Part shown: positions 50,064 to 61,291 of the stretch, piece by piece
Layout: every line of letters starts with the position of its first letter
Position numbering within the stretch: the first letter of the stretch is position 1
Source: an uncultured Roseobacter sp.
GTDB taxonomy: Bacteria > Pseudomonadota > Alphaproteobacteria > Rhodobacterales > Rhodobacteraceae
Direction of reading: 5' to 3'
Length of the DNA: 64,000 nucleotides
Assembly: GCA_947501635.1 (NCBI GenBank)
Contig: CANMWT010000006.1
Location: forward strand, 1 to 64,000
Notes under the pieces: model-generated
The model's input: the letters and a program-made list of their open reading frames with translations, nothing else
What the model was told of the DNA's origin: nothing
Databases searched by the model: none
Position numbers and translations under genes: made by a program

Positions 50064-51935
50064 GTGTTTCACGTGAAACATTTTGATGTAGTGGTCATCG
50101 GCGGGGGACATGCGGGTGTGGAGGCGGCGCATGCCGCCGCTCGGATGGGGGTCAGTACCGGGTTGATCACGATGACCGAAGAAAGCATCGGCGTTATGTC
50201 CTGCAATCCAGCGATTGGAGGCCTTGGCAAGGGGCATCTGGTGCGTGAGATAGATGCAATGGATGGGGTCATGGCGAAAGTCGCTGACCTTGCAGGTATC
50301 CAGTTCCGGTTGCTGAACCGTCGGAAAGGCCCGGCGGTTCAGGGGCCGCGTGCTCAGTCGGATCGGGAAATTTACCGGTCAGAAATGCTCGCCGCGACAA
50401 AGGCGCAGGAAAATCTGGACATTATAACTGGTGAGGCGGTGGATTTTCTCATGCGGGGGGACCGTGTTGCCGGAGTGATTTTGGACGACGGTTCAGAAGT
50501 AAAGGCCACATTCGTCATTTTGACGACAGGGACATTTCTGCGTGGCGTTATCCACATTGGCGATGTCTCACGCTCTGGCGGGCGAATGGGAGACAAGGCC
50601 TCGGTGCGGTTGGCAGACCGTATTGATTCTTTTAATCTGCCGATGGGTCGGCTCAAAACCGGGACGCCGCCACGCCTTGATGGCAGGACAATCCGATGGG
50701 ATTTGCTGGAAGACCAGCCGGGAGACGACGACCCCACGCTTTTCTCCTTTCTTTCAAAGGGGGTAAGCGCGCGGCAAGTGTCTTGCGGCATAACGCACAC
50801 CAATGAAAAGACACATGACATCATCCGGAACAATCTGGAGCGATCTGCCATGTATGGTGGGCATATTGATGGCGTTGGTCCTCGTTACTGCCCGTCGATC
50901 GAAGATAAGATCGTGCGTTTTGCTGATAAAACCTCGCATCAGATTTTTCTTGAGCCTGAGGGGCTGTCGACCGATACGGTTTATCCCAACGGAATTTCGA
51001 CGTCTTTGCCGCAGGATGTGCAGATGGACTATGTTAAATCCATCTATGGGCTGGAAAACGCCACGATCCTTCAGCCGGGTTATGCAATTGAATATGATTA
51101 TGTTGATCCACGTGCGTTAGATGCGTCGTTGTCAGTACGGACGGTGCCGGGTCTATATCTGGCGGGTCAGATTAATGGAACCACTGGATATGAGGAGGCC
51201 GCGGCGCAGGGATTGGTCGCTGGTTTGAATGCGGCGCGTGATGTGCAAGGCCGTGGGCCTGTTCAGTTCTCGCGTTCGGAAAGTTATATCGGCGTGATGG
51301 TCGACGACCTTACCACGCGCGGCGTGTCAGAGCCCTATCGCATGTTTACCTCGCGGGCTGAATTTAGGCTGTCTTTGAGGGCGGATAATGCGGATCAGCG
51401 TCTGACGCCGCTTGCGATAGCGCTTGGCTGTGTTTCCGACGCGCGCAGCGAGGTGTTTCAGAAAAAACTGGCAGAGCTGGAAGCAGCCCGAAGCGCGCTG
51501 ACGGCGACGACATTTACACCCTCACAGGCGTCTGAGGCGGGTATCCGTATTAACCAGGACGGCTCCAAAAGGACGGCCATGCAGTTATTGGCTTTTCCGG
51601 ATGTGTCTTTTAACGAAATCCTGCATCTTGATGCTGGCTTTGCTGGAATTAATAGCGATATCAGGCGTCAAATGGAGCGGGAAGCACTGTATGCCAACTA
51701 TATCGAGCGTCAGCAAAAAGACATTGATTTGATGCGCAAGGATGAGGCATTGGCGATTCCGGATGATTTTTCTTATGAGTCTCTTGAGGGTTTGTCGAAT
51801 GAACTGAAATCGAAGCTGATAGCATCACGCCCGGCGACACTCGCACAGGCTGGGCGTTTGGACGGGATGACGCCTGCGGCGCTCACGATCATTTTGGCGC
51901 GCATCCGCCAGCAGCAAAAGAAGCGAAGTGCTTGA
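50064..51935 (+). CDS. mnmG: tRNA uridine-5-carboxymethylaminomethyl modification enzyme MnmG
   Basis: GTG start giving [52 protein letters not shown]; the ORF track start (49983) is too far upstream. Confidence 0.96.
   Translation: MFHVKHFDVVVIGGGHAGVEAAHAAARMGVSTGLITMTEESIGVMSCNPAIGGLGKGHLVREIDAMDGVMAKVADLAGIQFRLLNRRKGPAVQGPRAQSDREIYRSEMLAATKAQENLDIITGEAVDFLMRGDRVAGVILDDGSEVKATFVILTTGTFLRGVIHIGDVSRSGGRMGDKASVRLADRIDSFNLPMGRLKTGTPPRLDGRTIRWDLLEDQPGDDDPTLFSFLSKGVSARQVSCGITHTNEKTHDIIRNNLERSAMYGGHIDGVGPRYCPSIEDKIVRFADKTSHQIFLEPEGLSTDTVYPNGISTSLPQDVQMDYVKSIYGLENATILQPGYAIEYDYVDPRALDASLSVRTVPGLYLAGQINGTTGYEEAAAQGLVAGLNAARDVQGRGPVQFSRSESYIGVMVDDLTTRGVSEPYRMFTSRAEFRLSLRADNADQRLTPLAIALGCVSDARSEVFQKKLAELEAARSALTATTFTPSQASEAGIRINQDGSKRTAMQLLAFPDVSFNEILHLDAGFAGINSDIRRQMEREALYANYIERQQKDIDLMRKDEALAIPDDFSYESLEGLSNELKSKLIASRPATLAQAGRLDGMTPAALTIILARIRQQQKKRSA
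50065..50080. promoter_or_regulatory. parS: parS centromere site (ParB binding) within mnmG codons 1-6
   Basis: Perfect palindrome TGTTTCACGTGAAACA. Confidence 0.95.
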
Positions 51936-52546
51936 TGGTCATAGCGCCCGATGGGATCAATGTTTCACGTGAAACAATTGAAGATCTCGGCAAATTTCAC
52001 GATTTACTGTTGAAGTGGAACCCAAAGATAAATCTGGTCTCCAAATCCAGTATTCCAGTCATTTGGGAGCGCCATATATGGGATTCTGTGCAGATCGTTC
52101 CAATCGGCGGTGACGGGCATCATTGGGTTGATATTGGTAGCGGGGGCGGCTTTCCTGCGTTGATTGTCGCGATAATGGCCAAGTCGGACCACCCGACCCG
52201 CAAAGTAACCATGGTCGAAAGTGATCAGCGCAAGGCGGCGTTTCTCAGAACTGTTGTGCGAGAGTTGGCATTGAACGCGGAGGTTGTGGTCAAACGCGTT
52301 GAAGCCTGCGTTGGCTTACAGGCAGATGTGTTGTCTGCCCGCGCTTTGGCAGATCTTGACCAACTTTTGGGCTATGCGGACAAACACCTGTCAAAGAGTG
52401 GCAAAGCTCTTTTTCTAAAAGGTGAAACATGGGAAAATGAAGTGGAAATCGCCCGCCGAACGTGGTCTTTTGATCTGAGGGTACACCAAAGCAAAACAAG
52501 CCCATCGGCAGCCATACTAGAAATAAAGGATATCGCACGTGTCTGA
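51935..52546 (+). CDS. rsmG: 16S rRNA (guanine527-N7) methyltransferase RsmG
   Basis: [33 protein letters not shown]...RHIWDSVQI...[20 protein letters not shown] at 51935 overlaps the mnmG stop. Confidence 0.95.
   Translation: MVIAPDGINVSRETIEDLGKFHDLLLKWNPKINLVSKSSIPVIWERHIWDSVQIVPIGGDGHHWVDIGSGGGFPALIVAIMAKSDHPTRKVTMVESDQRKAAFLRTVVRELALNAEVVVKRVEACVGLQADVLSARALADLDQLLGYADKHLSKSGKALFLKGETWENEVEIARRTWSFDLRVHQSKTSPSAAILEIKDIARV
51961..51976. promoter_or_regulatory. parS: parS centromere site (ParB binding) within the 5' end of rsmG
   Basis: Perfect palindrome TGTTTCACGTGAAACA encoding part of NVSRET. Confidence 0.95.
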
Positions 52547-53348
52547 TTTGTCGCGTCCAGAGGGCCCAAAGATCATTGCGGTTGCCAATCAAAAGGGTGG
52601 AGTGGGCAAGACAACAACGACAATCAATCTCGCAGCAGCTTTGGCAGAGGCGGGCGCGCGCGTTTTGGTGGTTGATCTTGACCCGCAAGGCAATGCGTCG
52701 ACCGGATTGGGCATTGAGGTGGAAGACCGTTCTTTTACCACCTATGAACTGTTGCTCGAAGATCTGGACTTGAAATCAGTGATTTTGCCGACAGTTACGC
52801 CAGGTTTGATGATTGTGCCCGCGACGGTTGATCTCAGCTCGGCTGATCTGGAGCTTATGTCCAACGAAAAGCGTAGTTTTTTACTGCATGATGCCTTGCG
52901 GCAAACGCAAATGGATCAGTTCGAGTTGGATTACATTCTCATTGATTGCCCACCGTCGCTGAACCTTTTGACAGTGAATGCGATGATTGCAGCGCATTCT
53001 GTACTGGTGCCGCTGCAAAGCGAGTTCTTTGCGCTGGAGGGGCTTTCGCAGTTGATGCTGACCATTCGCGAAGTGCGGCAGGCCGGCAATAAGGATTTGC
53101 GGATCGAAGGTGTACTGCTGACGATGTATGACGCGCGCAACAATCTGTCTTTGCAGGTAGAACAGGACGCGCGCGATAACCTTGGGGACTTGGTGTTCCA
53201 GACACATATTCCCCGGAACGTCCGCGTTAGCGAGGCGCCATCCTTTGCGATGCCGGTTTTGACCTATGACACAGCATCGAAAGGAGCGCAGGCCTATCGT
53301 GCCTTGGCGCAGGAACTGCTACAGAAAAACAGAGTGAAGGTCGCTTGA
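52539..53348 (+). CDS. parA: Chromosome partitioning ATPase ParA
   Basis: [52 protein letters not shown] start overlapping the rsmG end. Confidence 0.96.
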   Translation: MSDLSRPEGPKIIAVANQKGGVGKTTTTINLAAALAEAGARVLVVDLDPQGNASTGLGIEVEDRSFTTYELLLEDLDLKSVILPTVTPGLMIVPATVDLSSADLELMSNEKRSFLLHDALRQTQMDQFELDYILIDCPPSLNLLTVNAMIAAHSVLVPLQSEFFALEGLSQLMLTIREVRQAGNKDLRIEGVLLTMYDARNNLSLQVEQDARDNLGDLVFQTHIPRNVRVSEAPSFAMPVLTYDTASKGAQAYRALAQELLQKNRVKVA

Positions 53349-53358
53349 GGGGGCAATT

Positions 53359-54249
53359 ATGGCTGGAATGGATCGCAAAAGAGGATTGGGGCGCGGGCTT
53401 TCTGCATTGATGTCCGATGTTGCTGAGACCGAAGCAGTGGTCAGTGCAGGGCCGTCATCGGCAGAGCGTAGTATACCGATTGAACAGATATCGCCGAACC
53501 CAGATCAGCCCAGAAAGCGGTTTGAGGACAGTGACCTTGATGACCTGACAGCCTCGATCAAGGAAAAGGGGATCATTCAGCCGTTGATTGTACGGGCAAT
53601 CGGTGACGATCGGTTTGAGATTGTTGCAGGCGAAAGGCGCTGGCGTGCGGCACAGCGCGCACAGCTCCACGAAATTCCTGTGGTCGTGCGCACATTTAGT
53701 GATGTCGAAGTGCTCGAGGTGGCCATTATTGAAAACATCCAACGGGCCGACCTGAACCCGGTGGAAGAGGCCGCCGGCTATCGGCAACTGATGGACCGTT
53801 TTGGTCACACTCAGGAAAAGATGGCAGAAGCTCTGGGCAAGAGCCGTAGCCATATCGCCAATCTTTTGAGGTTGCTCAACCTGCCGGATGCCGTGCTTGA
53901 AATGCTGCGCGAAGGCACGTTGAGTGCGGGACATGCCCGCGCGCTGATCCCTGCAGAAGACCCGCTTGCCTTGGCCCAGAAAATTGTGAAGGGCGGCCTG
54001 TCGGTGCGTGCGGCAGAAGCCCTGGTCAAAAATGAACGTCCTGGGAACATGGATGCGGCCTCGAAGCCCAAAGTGCCAAGCGTGGATAAAGACGCGGATA
54101 CCAAAGCGCTGGAGGGTGATTTGTCTGCCGCGTTGGGGATGAAAGTTGCGTTGAACCACAAGCCCGGGCAGGAGAAAGGGCAATTGGTGGTGAGCTATAA
54201 GTCTCTGGAGGAGCTGGACGAACTATGCCGGATCCTAAGCGGTACTTAA
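53359..54249 (+). CDS. parB: Chromosome partitioning protein ParB
   Basis: RGLGRGLSALMSD...ISPNPDQPRKRFEDSDLDDLTASIKEKGIIQPLIVR...AGERRWRAAQRA...IENIQRADLNPVEEAAGYRQLMDRFGHTQEKMAEALGKSRSHIANLLRLL. Confidence 0.96.
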   Translation: MAGMDRKRGLGRGLSALMSDVAETEAVVSAGPSSAERSIPIEQISPNPDQPRKRFEDSDLDDLTASIKEKGIIQPLIVRAIGDDRFEIVAGERRWRAAQRAQLHEIPVVVRTFSDVEVLEVAIIENIQRADLNPVEEAAGYRQLMDRFGHTQEKMAEALGKSRSHIANLLRLLNLPDAVLEMLREGTLSAGHARALIPAEDPLALAQKIVKGGLSVRAAEALVKNERPGNMDAASKPKVPSVDKDADTKALEGDLSAALGMKVALNHKPGQEKGQLVVSYKSLEELDELCRILSGT

Positions 54250-55415
54250 GCGTCCAGCAGATGAGATATTACTGCGTTTAAAACCATAAACCCTTGATTT
54301 GAAACAATTAATCTATCTTGGTGCTGTTTCACCATGCCAAGTTCGATCAAACTGCTGATCTTGGCGGGTGCCAACTCTTTCCCGCTGAGCGCGGCGTAGC
54401 GGGACAGGCTTATGCCTTCCTTCAGGCGCAAGCCCATCAGCAGAAATTCATGCGCCTGATCGTCGGTTGTCAGCGCAGTGCGCGGTTTTTCCGACGTTAG
54501 CGACCCAACAGCGCCAAGCCATCGGTCGGGATTTGAAAATGCCTCCGTCGCCCATTTCGTACCCCGGATCGTCAGCCGTCCATGGGCCCCGGGCCCAATG
54601 CCGGCATAGTCACCATAGCGCCAGTAAATCAGGTTGTGACGGGATTGCGCTCCGTCGCGCGCGTGGTTCGACACCTCATAAGCTGGCATGCCTGCCGCGC
54701 CACAGACATCCTGCGTCAGTGCATAGAGATCAGCCCCCAGATCTTCGTCGGGCAGATCGCGTAGCTTACCGGCATTGTATCGGTCCCCAAATGCAGTGCC
54801 TTGTTCGATTGTGAGTTGATAAAGCGACAGATGGTCAACGGCCATGTCCAGCGCGACCTGCAGTTCGGCCTCCCAGTCTTTCAAAGACTGCCCCTGCCGC
54901 GCATAGATCAGATCAAAGCTGACGCGATCGAATGTTGAACGCGCGATGTCAAAGGCTGCCATCGCTTCGGCGGTGGAGTGAATACGCCCCAGTCGTTTGA
55001 GGTCAGGATCATTCAGGGCTTGTACGCCCATAGATATACGGTTTACGCCGCCATCACGGTAGGCAGAAAAGCGGCCAGCTTCGACAGAACCGGGGTTGGC
55101 CTCCAGCGTGATCTCAAGATCATTTGCCACAGGCCAAAGGGTTCGAATTTCTGCGATGACATCCGCCACGACATCCGGATCCATCAAACTGGGTGTTCCA
55201 CCGCCAAAAAACACTGACCGCAACACGCGCCCCGACGTTTCAGAGGCGATGCGGCGTAACTCTGTCAAGTAGGCTCTACACCAGGCTTTTTGGTCGATTC
55301 TGCGGGTAACATGGCTGTTGAAATCGCAATAGGGGCATTTGGCCTCGCAGTAGGGCCAATGGATATAGAGGCCAAAGCCACCCTGTTGCCAGTCTTCAGC
55401 CAAAACAACCCGCAA
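54246..55415 (-). CDS. hemW: Radical SAM heme chaperone HemW
   Basis: [42 protein letters not shown]. Confidence 0.94.
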   Translation of the reverse strand: MRVVLAEDWQQGGFGLYIHWPYCEAKCPYCDFNSHVTRRIDQKAWCRAYLTELRRIASETSGRVLRSVFFGGGTPSLMDPDVVADVIAEIRTLWPVANDLEITLEANPGSVEAGRFSAYRDGGVNRISMGVQALNDPDLKRLGRIHSTAEAMAAFDIARSTFDRVSFDLIYARQGQSLKDWEAELQVALDMAVDHLSLYQLTIEQGTAFGDRYNAGKLRDLPDEDLGADLYALTQDVCGAAGMPAYEVSNHARDGAQSRHNLIYWRYGDYAGIGPGAHGRLTIRGTKWATEAFSNPDRWLGAVGSLTSEKPRTALTTDDQAHEFLLMGLRLKEGISLSRYAALSGKELAPAKISSLIELGMVKQHQDRLIVSNQGFMVLNAVISHLLDA

Positions 55416-56007
55416 TCAGCTTGCGAAAGGCGTCGGCACGATGGCTGACGCGGTTTTTCTCTGCAGGGTCCATTTCGGCGAAAGTGATGGCATAACCGTC
55501 CGGTTGAAACATCGGATCATAGCCGTGCCCGATCGCACCGCGGATGGGCCAGACCAAGGTGCCGTTTACGCGACCGTCGAATACTTCCTCATGCCCATCT
55601 GGCCAGGCGAGGACAAGCGTGGCCCGAAACCGCGCGCTGCGCGGATGTGCTGCGCCTGCTTCTTCCAGCTTGTTGTGTGTTTTGGTCATCGCCATCACAA
55701 AGTCGCGGCCGTCAGGTGTTTCGGCCCAATCGGCGGTATAAACACCGGGCGCGTCATCAAGTGCTTCGACCTCGATGCCTGAATCGTCTGCCAACGCGGG
55801 AAGGCCAGTGGCCATCACAGCCGCACGCGCCTTGATCCGCGCATTACCGATAAAGGTTGTCTCGGTTTCTTCCGGCTCAGACAGATTAAGTTCGGCGGCC
55901 CCCACAACCTCGACCCCATGCGGCGCAAAAAGCTGCTGCATTTCTTCGAGCTTGCCCGCGTTATGCGTCGCAATCAGAATGCGTGTGCCGTCGAACTTTC
56001 GTGTCAT
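55396..56007 (-). CDS. rdgB: XTP/dITP (RdgB/HAM1) diphosphatase
   Basis: [19 protein letters not shown]...[12 protein letters not shown]...[26 protein letters not shown]...[13 protein letters not shown]. Confidence 0.95.
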   Translation of the reverse strand: MTRKFDGTRILIATHNAGKLEEMQQLFAPHGVEVVGAAELNLSEPEETETTFIGNARIKARAAVMATGLPALADDSGIEVEALDDAPGVYTADWAETPDGRDFVMAMTKTHNKLEEAGAAHPRSARFRATLVLAWPDGHEEVFDGRVNGTLVWPIRGAIGHGYDPMFQPDGYAITFAEMDPAEKNRVSHRADAFRKLIAGCFG

Positions 56008-56717
56008 GACGTGGCCGCGTTCTGTGCCGCTACGAGTTCACCGATTCCTTTTTCAGCAAGATCCATGAGAGCGTTCATCTGATCCCGGGAATAGGTGTCG
56101 CCCTCGGCGCTCATCTGGACTTCGATCAGTTTTTTGGAACCGGTCATGATGAAGTTGCCATCGACACCCGCTTCGGAGTCTTCGGGGTAGTCGAGGTCCA
56201 TCACTGGTTGGCCTGCATAGATGCCACAACTGATGGCTGCGACCGGATCAACCAGCGGGTCCGAGATGACATCGCCAGTTTTCATCAACTTGTTCACCGC
56301 AAGGCGAAGGGCAACCCAGCCACCGGTGATGGATGCGCAACGTGTGCCGCCATCGGCCTGAAGCACATCGCAGTCCACCGTGATCTGACGTTCACCCAAG
56401 GCGACGCGGTCGACGCCGGCCCGCAGCGCACGTCCGATCAGGCGCTGGATTTCCACGGTGCGGCCGCCTTGTTTGCCGGCCGCTGCTTCACGCCGCATTC
56501 TTGTGTTTGTCGCACGCGGGAGCATTCCGTATTCCGCGGTTACCCATCCAAGGCCGGACCCTTTGATGAAGGGCGGCACACGGTCTTCGATTGTAGCGGT
56601 GCATAGTACGTGGGTGTCGCCTATTTTGATCAGTGCCGACCCTTCGGCATGTTTTGTAAAATCTGTTTCAATCGAAACAGCACGCATTTCATTCAATTCT
56701 CGACCAGAGGGGCGCAT
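56004..56717 (-). CDS. rph: Ribonuclease PH
   Basis: [73 protein letters not shown]. Confidence 0.96.
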   Translation of the reverse strand: MRPSGRELNEMRAVSIETDFTKHAEGSALIKIGDTHVLCTATIEDRVPPFIKGSGLGWVTAEYGMLPRATNTRMRREAAAGKQGGRTVEIQRLIGRALRAGVDRVALGERQITVDCDVLQADGGTRCASITGGWVALRLAVNKLMKTGDVISDPLVDPVAAISCGIYAGQPVMDLDYPEDSEAGVDGNFIMTGSKKLIEVQMSAEGDTYSRDQMNALMDLAEKGIGELVAAQNAATS

Positions 56718-56830
56718 ATTATTTCCTTTTTATGTGCGACAAACAGGTACAGGTGTCGAAGGTAAGGATGCAACCCCGATTGAATTCTGTGGAAACTGTG
56801 CTTTTATCAGTTTCGGTTTAGGAATCTGAT

Positions 56831-57895
56831 ATGAACGACGTGCCAAACATCTTGGGAGAGATGAACGACCGCTCGCGCGAGGTGTTCCGTCGCGTGGTCG
56901 AAGGGTACCTGCAGGACGGCGCTCCTGTCGGGTCTCGAACGCTGACGCGCGATTTTAGTGAAAAGGTGAGTGCAGCAACGATCCGCAATGTCATGCAGGA
57001 TCTGGAATTCCTTGGTTTGCTTGATAGTCCGCATGTAAGTGCCGGGCGCGTGCCGACCCAATTGGGTTTGCGCATGTTTGTTGATGGGCTGCTGGAAATT
57101 GGTGATCCGAACGAGATGGATCGCGAACGGATTGATGCAACGCTGACGACGAATTCGGATGATGTCAGCGGTATCCTGGATCGCGTCGGCTCTGCTTTGT
57201 CGGGGGTCACGCAGGGTGCGTCACTTGTCATGACGCCCAAACGGGAAGCGCCGATCAAGCATATCGAATTTGTGTCCCTGTCACCTGATCGCGCGCTTGT
57301 GGTGTTGGTTTTTGCCGATGGGCATGTGGAAAATCGTCTGTTCCAGCCGCCACCGGGACAGACGCCCAGTTCGATGCGGGAAGCTGCGAATTTTCTGAAC
57401 GCGCTGATCGAGGGCAAAACGCTGAGCGAGCTTTACGGCGCGATGCATCAGGAAGTCGCCAAGCGCCAGCAGGAAATCGATTCGCTTGCCAGAGAGCTTG
57501 TGGAAAGCGGTCTGGCGGTTTGGGAAGGCGAGGGTGAGCAAATCGAGCGCCTGATCGTGCGGGGACGCTCCAACCTGTTGAGCGATGAGGGTGAAACCGG
57601 GGATCTGGAACGTATTCGCCAGCTTTTTGACGATCTGGAGCGGAAACGCGACATCGCGGAGTTTCTTGAGCTTGCCGAAGAAGGTGACGGGGTGCGCATT
57701 TTTATCGGCTCGGAGAACAAACTTTTTTCACTTTCGGGTTCCTCTCTGGTGGTTTCCCCATATATGAACGCTGATCGAAAGATCATTGGCGCTGTTGGCG
57801 TCATTGGTCCGACACGACTGAATTACGGCCGTATTGTTCCTATTGTGAATTACACGGCGCAACTGGTGGGCAAGCTGATTTCCGACCGGAGCTAG
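56831..57895 (+). CDS. hrcA: Heat-inducible transcription repressor HrcA
   Basis: REVFRRVVEGYLQDGAPVGSRTLTRDFSEKVSAATIRNVMQDLEFLGLLDSPHVSAGRVPTQLGLRMFVDGLL. Confidence 0.95.
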   Translation: MNDVPNILGEMNDRSREVFRRVVEGYLQDGAPVGSRTLTRDFSEKVSAATIRNVMQDLEFLGLLDSPHVSAGRVPTQLGLRMFVDGLLEIGDPNEMDRERIDATLTTNSDDVSGILDRVGSALSGVTQGASLVMTPKREAPIKHIEFVSLSPDRALVVLVFADGHVENRLFQPPPGQTPSSMREAANFLNALIEGKTLSELYGAMHQEVAKRQQEIDSLARELVESGLAVWEGEGEQIERLIVRGRSNLLSDEGETGDLERIRQLFDDLERKRDIAEFLELAEEGDGVRIFIGSENKLFSLSGSSLVVSPYMNADRKIIGAVGVIGPTRLNYGRIVPIVNYTAQLVGKLISDRS

Positions 57896-57904
57896 AGGGT
57901 TAAA

Positions 57905-58468
57905 ATGGCAGAACCTAAGAACGATGATTTCCTGGATGACATCGACGACGCAGAAGCGGACGCCTTTGCCGAGGAAATGGAAGAGATTGATGATGAAGCG
58001 TTGGAGATCGACCAGCTTCGCGCCGAGCGGGATGAGTTCAAAGACCGGTTCATGCGCGCGTTGGCCGATGCCGAAAACGCGCGCAAGAGGTCGGACCGCG
58101 ACCGCCGCGAAGCGGAGAATTACGGCGGCTCCAAACTGTCACGGGATATGCTGCCGGTTTATGACAACATGAAGCGCGCGCTAGAGACGGTCACGGAGGA
58201 GCAGAAAGAGGCGAATGCGGCCTTGATCGAAGGGATCGAGTTGACCATGCGCGAGCTTCTGAGTGTTTTCAAGAAACACGGGATCGAGATTATCGCACCG
58301 GAAGTGGGTGACCGTTTTGATCCGCAACAGCATCAGGCCATGTTTGAGGCACCGGTCCCTGGCACCAAGGCTGGCGATATCATTCAGGTCGCCGCGGAAG
58401 GCTTTATGCTGCATGATCGGTTGTTGCGCCCTGCGCAGGTTGGGGTTTCATCAACGCCTGCGTCTTGA
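57905..58468 (+). CDS. grpE: Nucleotide exchange factor GrpE
   Basis: Acidic N-terminus; RDEFKDRFMRALADAENARKRSDRDRREAENYGGSKLSRDMLPVYDNMKRALE...AEGFMLHDRLLRPAQVGVS. Confidence 0.94.
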   Translation: MAEPKNDDFLDDIDDAEADAFAEEMEEIDDEALEIDQLRAERDEFKDRFMRALADAENARKRSDRDRREAENYGGSKLSRDMLPVYDNMKRALETVTEEQKEANAALIEGIELTMRELLSVFKKHGIEIIAPEVGDRFDPQQHQAMFEAPVPGTKAGDIIQVAAEGFMLHDRLLRPAQVGVSSTPAS

Positions 58469-58520
58469 CAGTCGGATTTCCGCCTCCGGCGGGGATATTT
58501 AAAGACCAAAGAAGGGGCGG

Positions 58521-61157
58521 TCATGATTTGGCCGCTTCTTTGAGTTTGTAGAGCAGGTCGAGCGCGTCTTTCGGGGTGAGTTCGTCCGGGTGGATCTCTG
58601 CCAGCGCGTCCTCGACGGGCGAAGATTTTGGCGCTGGCGGCTGTGCCTGCGGCGTTGCTGCGAAGAGAGGCAGGTCGTCGATGAGTGTCTTTTGGGTGGC
58701 GCCGCCCTCGCGTTCGCCTTTTTCCAGAGCGTCGAGGACCACGCGCGCGCGGGCAATGACGGCAGGTGGCAGCCCGGCGAGTTGAGCGACCTGCACGCCA
58801 TAGGACCTGTCGGCAGCACCTTTTTTGACTTCGTGCAGGAAGATTACTTCGCCTTCCCATTCCTTGACCGATACGGTGGCGTTCTCTACGCCGTCGAGCT
58901 TGCCCGCAAGAGCCGTCATCTCGTGATAATGTGTGGCAAAAAGCGCGCGGCTTTGGTTCACGTCGTGCAGATGTTCCAATGTGGCCCAGGCGATGGAGAG
59001 CCCGTCGTAGGTGGCTGTACCGCGGCCGATCTCATCGAGGATGACAAGCGCCCGGTCGTCGGCCTGATTGAGGATGGCGGCGGTTTCCACCATTTCCACC
59101 ATGAAGGTAGAGCGACCGCGTGCGAGATCGTCCGAGGCGCCAACGCGGCTGAACAATTGACTGACCAGACCGATGTGGGCAGAGGAGGCGGGCACGAAGC
59201 TGCCCATCTGCGCCATGAGTGCGATGATTGCGTTCTGGCGCAGGTAGGTGGATTTGCCGGCCATGTTCGGGCCGGTCAGCAGGTATATATGGGCTGATCC
59301 GTCCTCGGCGCTCAGATCGCAGTCATTGGCGATGAAAGGGTCGCCCGATTGTTGTTGCAGGGCTTGTTCGACAACGGGATGGCGGCCACCTTTGATCGAG
59401 AACGCGCGGCTGTTGTCGACTTTGGGCCGGGTCCAATGATTGATGGATGCGCGTTCGGCCAGTGCGAAACAAAGGTCTGTCTCGGCCAGCGCGGCGGCGG
59501 TCTGGGTGATATCTGCGGCTGCTTCGAGCGCTTTTGCGCGTAGTGTCTCATACGTCCGCTTTTCAATTTCAATCGCGCGGGCACCCGCGTTGATTATTTT
59601 GGTCTCGAGCTCGGACAGATCGACGGTTGTGAAACGTACTTGATTGGCGGTGGTCTGGCGGTGAATGAATGTGTCGGACAAGGGGGGCGACATCATCTTT
59701 TCCGCGTGCGTGGCCGTTGTTTCGATAAAGTAGCCCAGCACGTTGTTATGTTTGATCTTCAGCGATGAAATGCCCGTGTTAGAGACGAACTCCTGTTGCA
59801 TGGCGGCGATCACGCCGCGGCCTTCATCGCGCAGGGTGCGTGCCTCGTCCAGATCCGGGTCATATCCAGACGCGATAAATCCTCCGTCGCGGGTCAGCAG
59901 TGGCGGTTCGGCGACTAGGGTGCTTTCGAGCAGGTCGATCAGGTTGCCGTGGCCTTTGAGACGGTTTGCGGCATCCGACAGCAGCCTAGGTACATCCGGG
60001 TGTGACAGCACGTTGTGCAAGAGCGCGGATTGGGTCAGTCCGTTTCGAATGGCGGCGAGATCGCGCGGCCCGCCGCGGTCAAGTGACAGGCGGGACAAAG
60101 CGCGGTCAAGGTCGGGGACTTTGCGCAGCTGGTCGCGGACTTGTGCGCGCAAAGAAGAGTTTTCGTGGCCGAAAGAGACCGCATCGAGACGCGCGTCAAT
60201 CACCGAGAGGTCACGCGAGGGGCTGGAAAGGCGCTGTGCCAACAGCCGCGCGCCTGCTGCTGTGACTGTTTTGTCGACAACTGCCAGCAGTGAGCCGGCG
60301 CGTCCCCCGGACAATGCCTGTGTCAATTCGAGGTTCCGGCGCGTTGCGGCATCGATTTGAACGGATTGCTTTGTGCTTTCGCGTTGTGGTGGCCGCAGCA
60401 GGGGCAGTTTGCCCTTTTGGGTGATTTCCAGATATTGCAGCAGGCCGCCCAGTGCCGCGATCTCGGCGCGGGAAAAGCTGCCGAAGGCATCAGGGGTTTC
60501 AACGCCGAAGAGGTCACAGATGCGTTTTTCGCCCGATGTGCTGTCGAAGGCGGAGCGTGCAAGATCGGTGAGTGCAAGTCCGTAGTCTTCGGCCATGGGG
60601 CGCAGGTTTTCGGTTTGGCTTTCCGCGCAGATCAGTTCGGACGGGGCCAGCCGAGCGAGTTCCGGGCTTAGCTTGACCCAAGGAAGCGGCATTACATGAA
60701 ACGCCCCTGTGGAGATGTCGGCCCATGCCAGTGCGCCTGCGTCGCGAACCTGTGCATAGGCGGCAAGGTAGTTATTGCGGCGCGCTTCAAGCAGTGCCTC
60801 TTCGGTCAGCGTACCGGGAGTGACCAGCCGGACAACATCGCGCTTTACTACTGATTTAGAGCCGCGTTTTTTGGCCTCGGCGGGGCTTTCCATTTGTTCG
60901 CATACGGCCACGCGAAAGCCTTTGCGGATCAATGTGAGCAGGTATCCTTCGGCGGCATGAACCGGAACGCCACACATGGGAATGTCCGCGCCGTCGTGCT
61001 TGCCGCGTTTTGTCAGCGCGATGTCCAGCGCTTCGCTTGCTGCGACCGCGTCATCGAAAAACATCTCGTAGAAATCGCCCATGCGGTAGAACAGCAAGGC
61101 CTCCGCATAGTCGGCTTTCAGGTCGAGATATTGCGCCATCATTGGCGTGACGGTCAT
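58521..61157 (-). CDS. mutS: DNA mismatch repair protein MutS
   Basis: [37 protein letters not shown]...[33 protein letters not shown]...[20 protein letters not shown]. Confidence 0.97.
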   Translation of the reverse strand: MTVTPMMAQYLDLKADYAEALLFYRMGDFYEMFFDDAVAASEALDIALTKRGKHDGADIPMCGVPVHAAEGYLLTLIRKGFRVAVCEQMESPAEAKKRGSKSVVKRDVVRLVTPGTLTEEALLEARRNNYLAAYAQVRDAGALAWADISTGAFHVMPLPWVKLSPELARLAPSELICAESQTENLRPMAEDYGLALTDLARSAFDSTSGEKRICDLFGVETPDAFGSFSRAEIAALGGLLQYLEITQKGKLPLLRPPQRESTKQSVQIDAATRRNLELTQALSGGRAGSLLAVVDKTVTAAGARLLAQRLSSPSRDLSVIDARLDAVSFGHENSSLRAQVRDQLRKVPDLDRALSRLSLDRGGPRDLAAIRNGLTQSALLHNVLSHPDVPRLLSDAANRLKGHGNLIDLLESTLVAEPPLLTRDGGFIASGYDPDLDEARTLRDEGRGVIAAMQQEFVSNTGISSLKIKHNNVLGYFIETTATHAEKMMSPPLSDTFIHRQTTANQVRFTTVDLSELETKIINAGARAIEIEKRTYETLRAKALEAAADITQTAAALAETDLCFALAERASINHWTRPKVDNSRAFSIKGGRHPVVEQALQQQSGDPFIANDCDLSAEDGSAHIYLLTGPNMAGKSTYLRQNAIIALMAQMGSFVPASSAHIGLVSQLFSRVGASDDLARGRSTFMVEMVETAAILNQADDRALVILDEIGRGTATYDGLSIAWATLEHLHDVNQSRALFATHYHEMTALAGKLDGVENATVSVKEWEGEVIFLHEVKKGAADRSYGVQVAQLAGLPPAVIARARVVLDALEKGEREGGATQKTLIDDLPLFAATPQAQPPAPKSSPVEDALAEIHPDELTPKDALDLLYKLKEAAKS

Positions 61158-61291
61158 GAAGAGCCCCCCGGCAGTTTCGGCGACCTTACAAAGTGGCGCT
61201 GTCGGGTAAAAGCCCAAATGGAGCCTGCTTGAGGCGGTGCGCTTGCTGGGCTAAAGGTGGTGGGCTCAGGACGCAGAGGAGGAACGCGCAG

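Noticed and set aside
54320-54335. parS-like half site TGTTTCACCATGCC in hemW
   Set aside because: Only one arm matches; not palindromic.
55140-55155. GGTTCGAATTT as a tRNA T-arm
   Set aside because: Inside hemW coding sequence with no cloverleaf around it.
56718-56830. CIRCE operator upstream of hrcA
   Set aside because: No TTAGCACTC-N9-GAGTGCTAA or close match seen in the rph-hrcA gap.
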